NCBI GenBank assembly: GCA_037176725.1 | Contig: JAZBRS010000076.1 | Span: 123,647,001-123,711,000 of the forward strand | Length of the DNA: 64,000 bases | Direction: 5' to 3' | Origin: Posidonia oceanica | Taxonomy: Eukaryota; Streptophyta; Magnoliopsida; Alismatales; Posidoniaceae | Shown: piece by piece, positions 1 through 9,172 of the stretch | How positions within the stretch are numbered: position 1 is the first letter of the stretch | How the letters are laid out: each line of letters starts with the position of its first letter | Notes under the pieces: model-generated | Told to the model about the DNA's origin: nothing | What the model saw: the letters and a program-made list of their open reading frames with translations, nothing else | Database searches by the model: none | Translations under genes and position numbers: made by a program

Positions 1-919
1 GAGAGAGATCTGGCAATTTGTGGGTTCAGAAATGTAGGGGGAGGCCGGAGAGGATGTTCGCTGCTCCTCGGACTGGATGGGCGGTTCTGGATGACCGCTG
101 GAGGTTCGGGGAAGCTCTCTGGATGGTTGGATTGGTTTCCTGGAGGCAGTAGGTGGAGTTTGGAAGATGGTTGATCTTCTGGTCTGAAGGTAGCACAGGT
201 GTTTGTAGTGTAGTTCTTGGCCGGTGGTGAGGAGTAGGGCTGGAGGTTAGGTGCTCTGGGAAGGTGGGGGTTAGCTGAGTATCTGGGAGGAATTTGGGAG
301 GAAGTAGCGGGCTGTGGTGAAGGGGATTCTGGAGGGATCAGCGTTGGGTTTCTGTGGTGAAAGGTGGAATTGTCGGAGTGATTTCTAAGGTGGATTGGCT
401 GTGGAATGGAGGGGCTGCGATGCTAGAGTTTTGGGTGGATTTGGGGGAGGAAATGGAAGTGGTTTTTGGGTTGCTGGATGCTCTGATTTCAATGGAATGA
501 AAGAGGAAGAAGAGGGCTGAATTCTGCAGAGGATGAGAGGGAGAATTGGGTGCTCTCGGATGTTCTGGATGCTCTCTCTCTTAGGACGACAAAAGGCTGT
601 CTGAAGGAGGAAGAAGGAGGGGGGGTTTTGTTCGAGCTGGAGCACTCGAATGCAATTGCAGGAGGCTGGCTTGGGAAGGTAAGTTTGCAGGAGATTGGCA
701 ACAACGACAAGAAGTTGGCAGTTGTGGCAACGAGGAATAGGCCGGCGAGAGGCATGGGCTAGGGGGCTGTAAACGCCGAAAGGTGGAGCGAAGGCAAAGG
801 AAGTGTGCTGGAACGGGCGGCCGGCTGTAAGAGGGTGTGTCTGCAGAGGAAACGTGCTGGGATTTGAAAACCAGAGAGGGAAGGAGAGGAGAAGGAGGAA
901 GCAAGGTGCTGCTGCACGT
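1..919. other. G-rich (plus strand) non-coding segment of the retroelement
   Basis: This stretch is rich in GG and CTGG words on the plus strand, so it is pyrimidine-rich on the minus strand. Variants of CTGGAGG recur loosely. The open frames (for example 550-762 plus, 581-904 minus) are short, low in complexity and resemble no protein I know. A splice-donor-like GGTAAGT near 678-684 has no exon support. If the element is in minus orientation, this would be LTR U5 or untranslated leader, where CT-rich sense sequence is usual; that is inference. Confidence 0.4.
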
Positions 920-1108
920 GGAAGAAAGAAATAAAAGAAAGAAAGAAAAGAAAGAAGGGAAGAGGGATTAGGGGCCTGATGGGCCGGACCAGAAATAGAA
1001 AGAAGAAATAGAAAAAGAAAGGAAGAAGAATAAAGAAAGAAGAAGAAGAAGAAGGGGAAGAAAAATAAAATAAAATAGAAATAGACATAAAATAAAAGGA
1101 ATTGAAAA
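920..1108. repeat. Purine-rich low-complexity tract (GAAA/GAAGAA)
   Basis: The plus strand is nearly all A and G, made of GAAA, AAAG and GAAGAA words, with one interruption around 967-990 (GGGCCTGATGGGCCGGACC). The minus strand reads as polypyrimidine. It could be a simple-sequence region inside the LTR. A polypurine tract priming plus-strand synthesis would be much shorter and sit directly beside a TG, which I do not see here. Confidence 0.6.
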
Positions 1109-1866
1109 TGTTTTTAAGGGGGTTGTTTAAGTTAGGATTTTTAGATTAGGATTTTAATGGTTGTTTCTTAATTAGTTAATTAGGATTAGAGAGTTTTAGT
1201 TTTGATTAGGGTTTTCTTTTCTTTAAATTGTTTTTGATTTTGTTTGAATGTTTGTTAAGTTTTTTAAATTGTTTTCTAATTATGTTTTTCTTGTTGAGTA
1301 TTTGGGATGTTAATTAGGATTTTTAAAAGTTTGTTTTTAAATTAATTAGGGTGAGTTTTAGATTTTTGATTTGAATCTTTTTCCTCAAGTCTTCTTTGAT
1401 TTGTTTTTTAATTTTGTTTGTTAAGTTCTTTTAATATTTTTTAGTTAAGTTTTCTTGTTAAGTTTTTAATCAAGTGTTTTTAGATTTTTTGATTGTTTGT
1501 TTTTCCTTTTTAATTAAGTTTTTAAATTGTTTCTTTTTAGGATTGTTAAGTTAAGGTTTTTTCTTAATTACTTGCCTTAGCATTTTTTAATTGTTTTCTT
1601 TCCTTTTAGGATTTGTTTCTTGATTGTTTTTAGTAGGTTTTATTTTTGCTTGTTTTAATTGCATTTTGGTTTTTTTCTTGATTTTACAGCATTTTCTTTT
1701 TGTTTGTTTTGCATTTTTTAAGTTGCATTCTTGGTTTCTAGCTTTAGTTAGATTTAGTTAGGCTTTTGTTTTTTAATTGTTTGTTTAATGTTTTTAGATA
1801 TTTCTTTTGGGATTTTAATTTGTTTTCCTTTTGCTTTAAAGTTTTGAAGGTATTTATGAGTTTTTT
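1109..1866. other. T-rich segment with degenerate TTAGGATTTTTA-like words
   Basis: About 750 bases with strong T bias on the plus strand. It is built from degenerate short words such as TTAATTAGGATT, TTTTAGGATT, TTGTTTTT and AAGTTTTT. No frame of useful length is open on the plus strand. The words recur without fixed spacing, so this is decayed low-complexity DNA, not a tandem array. I see nothing else in it apart from the weak minus-strand TATA-like motif at 1858-1849. Confidence 0.5.
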
Positions 1867-2165
1867 TTGAAGATTTAGCAGAAGAGAGGAAAAGAAAAGG
1901 AAAAGGAAGAAAAAAAGGGAGAAAAGGAGGAGTAAAGAAGAAAGAGAGGAGTGGAAAGAAAATAATTCTTAGAAAATCAAAGAAAATGCTAAAAATAAGA
2001 TAAAAATAGAAATAAGATTCATAAGAGATAGATGCACAAGGGGGGCCCACAACCAGGCAAGGAGAAGGGAGAGAAGGGAGTGAAAAGAGGGAGGATAATC
2101 AGGAGAGAGAGAGGAGAGAGAAAAGAATAATCTAGGAGAGAGAAAAGGATAATTTGGTGAAATGA
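1867..2165. repeat. Second purine-rich tract with GAGA run
   Basis: Plus-strand AG-rich sequence (GAAAAGAAAAGG words, about 1871-1965), then mixed A-rich sequence, then a GA-rich run at about 2098-2150. Inside that run the word GAGAGAAAAG(A/G)ATAAT occurs twice about 30 bases apart, a small local tandem duplication. A GC-rich island, GGGGGGCCCACAACCAGG, lies near 2040-2057. No gene is supported. Confidence 0.5.
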
Positions 2166-2656
2166 AGGGGTTAGGGGTTTAGAAAAGAGGTGAAATTTGG
2201 GGAGTACGTAGTCTAGGGTCTCTAGTCTTGGACCTAGGGTTTTGGTTTGGTTTTTAGAAAGTTTTGGAAGGGTTTTGAGGTGTAGAAAAAGGGCAGTTTT
2301 GCCTAAGTTTCCTAGGGTTTTTAGGGGTGGTTTTGGTTTCAAAGTTTCTAGGATTTTGGTGGGCTTGTTAAGTCAGGGATGGTGAGTTTTCCTATGGATT
2401 TTGGTTAGTTTTCGGGTTCGGGAAAGGGGTGTGATCCTAGGTTGAGTTTGGGCTTGTTTTGGAGGGAAAGAGAGAGGGAGAGGTGTGGATTTGGACCTAG
2501 GTTTGGATGGTTTTAGGGTAAGGTCTTGGATGGTTTCAGGGTTTGAGGTGGGGTTTTGATTTGAAAGGAAGGGTGAGGAGAAAGGTGTAATTTTGGGTTT
2601 TTCCTAGCCGCTAGAGAGACCTGCCGATTCAGCCTTGTCGAAATGGGGTGTCAACA
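2166..2656 (-). mobile_element. Outer end of the probable LTR, abutting satellite
   Basis: This is G/T-rich on the plus strand with many TAGGGTTTTGG-like words. It ends in a more complex stretch, about 2600-2656, containing CCGCTAGAGAGACCTGCC and finishing GGGGTGTCAACA. The last 60 bases look like conserved element sequence rather than decay. The terminal CA at 2655-2656 is taken as the element edge because satellite phase starts at once: half-unit A begins at 2661 after ATAG. Confidence 0.5.
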
Positions 2657-3177
2657 ATAGGGCTTGTACTTATCGTTCCTGACCTCTTCCTTGTCTTGTT
2701 AGGGCTTGCACCTAACATTCCTGGTGGTCCGGTCTTGATAAAGCTTGTACTTGTCATTCCTGATCACTTCCGGGTCTTGTCAGAGCTTGCACCTATCTTT
2801 CCTGGCGGTTAGGTATTGATAAGGCTTGTACTTATCAATCCTGACCTCTTCCGGGTCTTGTTAGGGCTTGCACCTATCATTCCTGGTGGTCCTGTCTTGA
2901 TAAGGCATGTACTTATCATTCCTGACCTCTTCCAGGTCTAGTTAGGGCTTGCACCTTCATTCCAGGCGGTCCAGTCATCATAGGGCTTGTACTTATCATT
3001 ACGGACCTTTTCCGGGTCAAGTTCGGGCTTGCACCTATCATTCCAGCGGTGCAGTCTTGATTTGGCTTCTACTTATCATTCCTGACCTCTTCGGGTCTTG
3101 AAATGGCATGCACCAATCATTCCAAGCCGTTTAGTCTTGAAAAGGCTTGTACTTATCATTCCTGACCTCTTCGGGTC
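2657..3177. repeat. Irregular satellite next to the retroelement
   Basis: Units here carry several one- or two-base losses, for example CACCTTCATTCC near 2953, CATTCCAGCGG near 3040 and CTCTTCGGGTC near 3089 and 3168. No long frame survives. Order and variants near 2940-3150 match a recognisable module found again at about 11280-11490, 30450-30660, 48960-49160 and 62540-62740, with diagnostic CATAGGGCTTG and CTCTTCGGGTC. So this is ordinary array interior that has diverged, not necessarily the original array edge. Confidence 0.75.
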
Positions 3178-3870
3178 TTGTTAGGGCTTGCACCTATCAT
3201 TCCTGGCGGTCCGGTCTGGATATGGCATGTACTTTACAATCCTGACCTCTTCCAGGTCTTTTTAGGGCTTACGGCTATCATTCCTGGCGGTCGGGTCTTG
3301 ATAAGGCTAGTACTTATCATTCATGACCAATCCCGAGTCTTGTTGTGGCTTGCACCTATCATTCCTGCCGGTCCGGTCTTCATAAGGCATGAACTTATCA
3401 TTCCAGACCTCTTCCGGGTCTTGTTAGGGCTTGCGCCTATCATTCCTAGCGGTACGGTCTTGATATGGCTCGTTCTTATCATTCCTGACCTCTTCTTGGT
3501 CTTGTAAGGGCTTCCACCTATCATTCCTGGGGGTCCAGTCATGATAAGGCTTGTACATATCATTCCTGACCTCTTCTGTGTCTTGTTTGGGCAAGAAGCA
3601 ATCATTCCTGGCGGTCCGGTCATGATAAGGCTCGAACATATCATTCCTGACCTCTTTCGGGTCTTGTTAGGGCTTGCACCTATCATTCCAGGCGGTCCGA
3701 TCTTGATAAGGCTCGTACTTATCAATCCTGACCTCTACCGGGTCTTGTTAGGGCTTGCACCTAACATTCCTGGTGGTCCGATCTTCATAAGGCTTGTACA
3801 AATCATTCTAGACCTCTTTTGGGTCTTCTTAGGGCTTGCACCTATCATTCCTGGCAGTCCAGTCTTGATA

Positions 3871-6800
3871 AGGCTCGTACCTACCATTCCTGACCTCTTC
3901 CAGGTCTTGTTAGGGCTTGCACCAATCATTCCGGGTGGACCATTCTTGATCAGGTTTGTACTTATCATTCCTGACCTCTTCCGGGTCTTGTTAGGGCTTG
4001 AACCAATCATTCCTGGCGGTCCGGTCATGATAAGGCTCGTACATATCATTCCTGACCTCTTACGGGTCTTGTTAGGGCTGGCACCTATCATTCCTGGCGG
4101 TCCGGTCTTGATAAGGCTCGTTCTTATCATTCCTGTCCTCTTCCTGGTCATGTTAGGGCTTCCACTGTCATTCTTGGGGGTCCAGTCATGATAAGGCTTG
4201 TACTTATCATTCCTGACCTCTTCCTGGTTTTGTTAGGGCTTGCACCTATCATTCCTGGCGGTCCGGTCTTAATAAGGCTTGTACTTATCATTCCTGACCT
4301 CTTTCGTGTCTTGTTTGGGCTTGAACCAATCAATCCTGGCGGTCCGATCGTGTTAAGGCTCGAACATATCATTCTTGACCTCTTTTGGGTCTTGTTAGGG
4401 CTTGCACCTATCATTCCAGGTGGTCCGGTCTTGATAAAGCTCGAACTTATCATTCCTGACCTCTACCGGGTCTAGTTAGGGCTTGCACCTATCATTCCTA
4501 GCGGTCCTGTCTTGATAAGGCTTCAACTTATCATTCCTGACCTCTTCCATGTCCTGTTAGGGCTTGCACCTATCATTCATTCCAAGCGGTCCGGTCTTGA
4601 TAAGGCTTGTACTTATCATTTAGGACCTCTTTTGGGTCATGTAAGGGCCTGCACCTATCATTCGTGGCGGTCTTGTCTTGATATGGCTTGTACTCATCAT
4701 TCCTGTCCTCTTCTGGGTCTTGTTAGGGCTTGCACCTATCAATCCTCGCGGTCCAGTCTTGATAAGGCTTGTGCTTATCGTTCCTGACCTCTTCTGGGTC
4801 TTGTTAGGGCTTGCACCTATCATTCCTGGCGGTCTGGTCTTGATAAGGCTTGTACTTATCATTCCTGACCTCTTTCAGGTCTTGTTTGGGCTTGCACCTA
4901 TAATTCCTAGCGGTCAGGTCTTGATAAGGCTTGTACTTATAATTCCTAACCTTTATCGGGTCTTGTTTGGGCTTACACCTATCATTCCTGGCGGTCCGGT
5001 CTTGAAAAGGCGTGTACTTATCGTTCCTGACCTCTTCCAAGGCTTGTTTGGGCTTGCACCAATCAATCCTGGCTGTCCGATCATGATAAGGCATGTACTT
5101 ATCATTCCTGAACTCTTCCAGGTCTTGTTAGGGCTTGCTACTATCATTCCTGGCGGTCCGGTCATGATAAGGCTTGTACTTATCATTCCTGACCACTTTC
5201 GGGTCATGTTAGGGCTTGCAACTATCATTCCTGGCGGTCCGGTGTTCATAAGGCTTGTGCTAATAATTCCTAACCTCTTCCGGGTCTGGTTAGGGCTTGC
5301 ACCTATCATTCCAGGCGGTCCGGTCATGAAAAGGCGTGTACTTATCATTCCTGACATCTTCTGGGTCTTGTTAGGGCTTGCACCTATCATTCCTTGTGGT
5401 CCGATCATCATAAGACTCGTTCTTATCATTCCTGACCTCTTCCTGGTCTTGTTAGGGCTTCCAGCTATCATTCCTGGGGGTCCGGTCATGATAAGGCTTG
5501 TACTTATCATTCCAGAACTCTTACGGATCTTGTTAGGGCTTGCACCTATTATTACGGGCGGTCCGATCATGATAAGGCTTGTACTTATCCTTCCGACCAC
5601 TTTCGGTTCAAGTTAGGGCTTGCACCTATCTTTCCTAGCGGTCCTGTCTCCATAAGGCTTGTACTTATAATTCCTGACCTCTTCCTGGTCTTGTTAGGGC
5701 TTGCACCAATCATTCTTGGCGGTCCGGTCTTGATAAGACTTGTACATATCATTCCTGACCTCTACCGGGTCGTGTTAGGGCTTGCAACTATCATTCCTAG
5801 CGTTTCAGTCATGATAAGGCAGGCACTTATCATTCTAGAGTTGTTCTGGGTCTTTTTAGGGCTTGCACCAATCATTCCTGGCGGTCCGGTCTTGATAAGG
5901 CTCAAACTTATCATTCCTGACCTCTTCCTGGTCATGTTAGGGCTTCCACCTGTCATTCCTGGGGGTCCGGTCATGATAAGGCTTGTACTTATCATTCCTG
6001 ACCTCTTCCGGGTTTTGTTAGGGCTTGCACCTATCATTCCTGGCGGTCCGGTCATGATAAGGCTTGTGCTTATCATTCCTGACCTCTTCTGTGTCCTGTT
6101 TGGGCTTGAACCATTCATTCCTGGCGGTCCGGTTATGATAAGGCTCACACATATCATTCTTGACCTCTTTTGGGTCTTGTTAGGGCTTGCACCTATCCTT
6201 CCCGGTGGTCCGGTCTTGATAAGGCTCGTACTTATCGTTACTGACCTCTACTGGGTCTTGTTAGGACTTGCAACTATCATTCCTGGCGGTCCTGTCTTGA
6301 TAAGGCTTGTACTTATCATTCCTGACCTCTTCCATGTCTTGTTAGGGCTTGCACCTATCATTCCTAGCAGTCCGGTCTTGATAAGGCTTGTACTTATTAT
6401 TCAGGACCTCTTCTGGGTCCAGTTAGGGCCTGCACCTATCATTCGTGGCGTTCTAGTCTTGATATGGCTTGTACTCATCATTCCTGTCCTCTTCTGGGTC
6501 TTGTTAGGGCTTGCACCTATCAATCCTCGCGGTCCGGTCCTGATATGGCTTGTACTTATCGTTCCAGACCTCTTCCGGGTCTTGTTAGGGCTTGCACCTA
6601 TCATTCCTGGCGGTCTGGTCTTGATAAGGCTTGTACTTATCATTCCTGACCTCTTTCGGGTCTTGTTAGGGCTTGCACCTATAATTCTTGGCGGTCAGGT
6701 CTTGATAAGGCTTGTACTTATAATTCCTGACCTCTACCGGGTCTTGTTAGGGCTTGCACCTATCATTCCTGGCGGTCCGGTCATGATAAGGCTTGTACTT

Positions 6801-7031
6801 ATCGTTCTTGACCTCTTCCGAGGCTTGTTTGGGCTTGCACCAATCAATCCTGGCTGTCCGATCTTGATAAGGCATGTACTTATCTTTCCTGAACTCTTTC
6901 GGGTCTTGTTAGGGCTTGCTCCAAACATTCCTAGCGGTCCAGTCTTCATAAGGCTTGTACAAATCATTACGGAACTCTTTCGGGTCTTCTTAGGGCTTGC
7001 ACCTATCATTCCAGGTGGTCCGGTCATGATA
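3871..7031. repeat. Older HOR, about 3.16 kb, copy a (39 units)
   Basis: Landmark AGGCTCGTACC(T/A)ACCATTC at 3871 recurs at 7032, a spacing of 3161 bp (39 x 81 + 2). Other markers repeat at the same offset: a minus-frame stop cluster with CACTGTCATTCTTGGGGG at about 4160 and 7326, and the CTTATCATT(C/T)AGGACCTC variants. Copies a and b differ by many substitutions, so this HOR is older than H. At 4573-4583 copy a carries a 4-bp duplication (ATTCATTCC), absent from b. Confidence 0.75.
6547..6627. repeat. Reference 81-bp unit (half A 6547-6588, half B 6589-6627)
   Basis: Chosen as a near-consensus example with exact lengths. Half A is 42 bp and half B is 39 bp. They align without gaps over their first 20 bases, differing at two positions (T/C at bases 7 and 10), apart from the local changes of this unit. 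They align again at the end as GGTCTTGTTAG against GGTCTTGATAA; half A has extra bases in the middle. Plus-frame translation is RLVLIVPDLFRVLL for A and GLAPIIPGGLVLI for B. The minus frame is also open. Confidence 0.9.
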
Positions 7032-9172
7032 AGGCTCGTACCAACCATTCCTGACCTCTTCTAGGTCTTTTTAGGGCTTGCACCAATCATTCCTAGCGGA
7101 CCATTCTTGATCAGGCTTGTACTTATCATTCCTGACCTCTTCCGGGTCTTGTTAGGGCTTGAACCAATCATTCCTGGCGGTCCGGTCATGATAAGGCTCG
7201 TACATATCATTCCTGACCACTTACGGGTCTTGTTAGGGCTGGCACCTATCATTCCTGGCGGTCTGGTCTTGATAAGGCTCGTTCTTATCATTCCTGTCCT
7301 CTTCCTGGTCATGTTAGGGCTTCCACTGTCATTCTTGGGGGTCCAGTCATGATAAGGATTGTACTTATCATTCCTGACCTCTTCCGGGTTATGTTAGGGC
7401 TAGCACCTCTCATTCCTGGCAGTCCGGTCTTGATGAGGCTTGTACATATCATTCCTGACCTCTTCCGTGTCATGTTTGGGCTTGAACCAATCATTCCTAG
7501 CGGTCCGGTCGTGATAAGGCTCAAACATATCATTCTTGACCTCATTTGGGTCTTGTTAGGGCTTGCACCTATCATTCTAGGTGGTCCGGTCTTGATAAGG
7601 CTCGAACTTATCATTCCTGACCTCTACCGGGTCTTGTTAGGGCTTACACCTACCATTCCTGGCGGTCCTGTCTTGATATGGCTTGTACTTATCATTCCTG
7701 ACCTCATCCATGTCCTGTTAGGGCTTGCACCTATCATTCCAAGTGGTCCGGTCTTGATAAGGCTTGTACTTACCATTCTGGACATCTTTTGGGTCCTGTT
7801 AGGGCCTGCACCTATCATTCGTGGCGGTCTAGTCTTGATATGGCTTGTACTCAACATTCCTATCCTCTTCCGGGTCTTGTTAGGGCTTGCACCTATCAAT
7901 CCTCGCGGTCCGGTCTTGATAAGGCTTGTACTAATCGTTCCTGACCTCTTCCGAGTCTTGTTAGGGCTTGCACCTATCATTCCTGGCGGTCTGGTCTTGA
8001 TAAGGCTTGTACTTATCATTCCTGACCTCTTTCAGGTCTTGTTAGGGCTTGCACCTATAATTCCTAGCGGTCAGGTCTTGATAAGGCTTGTACTTATAAT
8101 TCCTGACCTCTACCAGGTCTTGTTAGGGCTTACACCAATCATTCCTGGTGGTCCGGTCTTGATAAGGCTTGTACTTATCGTTCCTGACCTCTTCCAAGGC
8201 TTGTTTGGGCTTGCACCAATCAATCCTGGCTGTCCGATCTGGATAAGGCATGTACTTATCATTCCTGTACTGTTCCAGGTCTTGTTAGGGCTTGCTCCTA
8301 TCATTCCTGGCGGTCCGGTCATGATAAGGCTTGTACTTATCATTCCTGACCACTTTCGGGTCATGTTAGGGCTTGCACCTATCATTCCTGGCGGTCCCGT
8401 CTTCCTAAGGCTTGTACTTATATTTCCTGACCTCTTCCGGGTCTGGTTAGGGCTTGCACCTATCATTCCAGGCGGTCCGGTCATGAAAAGGCGTGTACAT
8501 ATCATTCCTGACATCTTCCGGGTCTTGTTAGGGCTTGCACCTATCATTCCTAGTGGTCCGATCATCATAAGACTCGTTCTAATCATTCCTGACCTCTTCC
8601 TGGTCATGTTAGGGCTCCCACCTATCATTCCTGGGGGTTCGGTCATGATAAGGCTTGTACTTATCATTCCTGAACTCTTACGGGTCTTGTTAGGGCTTGC
8701 ACCTATCATTACTGGCGGTCCGGTCAAGATAAGGCTTGTACTTATCCTTCCTGACCACTTTCGGTTATGTTAAGGCTTGCACCTATCTTTCCTGGCGGTC
8801 CGGTCTTCCTTAGGCTTGTACTTATAATTCCTGACCTCTTCCGGGTCTTGTTAGGGCTTGCACCAATCATTCTTGGCGGTCCGGTCTTGATAAGGCTTGT
8901 ACATATCATTCCTGACCTCTACCTGGTCGTGTTAGGGCTTGCAACTGTCATTCCTAGCATTCCAATCATGATAAGGCAGGCACTTATCATTCCAGAGATG
9001 TTCCAGGTCTTGTTTGGGCTTGCACCAATCAATCCTGGCGGTCCGGTCTTGATAAGGCTCAAACTTATCATTCCTGACCTCTTCCTGGTCATGTTAGGGA
9101 TTCCACCTGTCATTCCTGGCGCTCCGGTCATGATAAGGCTTGTACTTATCATTCCTGAACTCTTCCGGGTTA
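7032..9172. repeat. Older HOR, about 3.16 kb, copy b (partial)
   Basis: Follows copy a in the same register. Variant order near 5691-6160 is found again at 8848-9310, an offset of 3157-3159. After about 9.3 kb the offset to the left falls to about 2994-2997, so two units are missing and the copy passes into the 19-kb duplicated segment, whose left limit maps to 9173-9188. Confidence 0.65.

Larger units (their letters stand above)
1..2656 (-). mobile_element. Terminal part of a probable LTR retrotransposon (left-truncated by the window)
   Basis: The sequence changes abruptly at 2656/2657 from non-repetitive low-complexity DNA to satellite. The last bases before the change are TGTCAACA. Read on the minus strand the segment therefore begins TGTTGACACCCC, a start common in plant LTRs (5'-TG, inverted CA at the other end). 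The satellite base run after it (ATAGG, 2657-2661) is a plausible 5-bp target site; the matching copy would lie left of the window. In minus orientation this would be the 5' LTR; in plus orientation it would be the end of a 3' LTR. I found no tRNA primer-binding site of the Met type on either strand, no gag, protease, reverse transcriptase or integrase frame, and no second TG/CA end, so LTR length and family are unknown. A weak TATA-like CATAAATACC lies on the minus strand at 1858-1849. The short S/P/F-rich open frames here look like composition artefacts. Confidence 0.5.

Noticed and set aside
678..700. Exon/intron border (GGTAAGT followed by TTTGCAG)
   Set aside because: Donor- and acceptor-like words lie too close together, neither side has a credible exon, and the surrounding sequence is low-complexity retroelement DNA.
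385..1088. Minus-strand S/P/F-rich open frames (86-109 codons) as small proteins
   Set aside because: They overlap each other in several frames over polypurine and G-rich tracts. Composition alone explains the lack of stops.
1..2656. Complete LTR retrotransposon with gag-pol
   Set aside because: No protease, reverse transcriptase, RNase H or integrase motif, no clear primer-binding site, and only one terminal end lies in the window.
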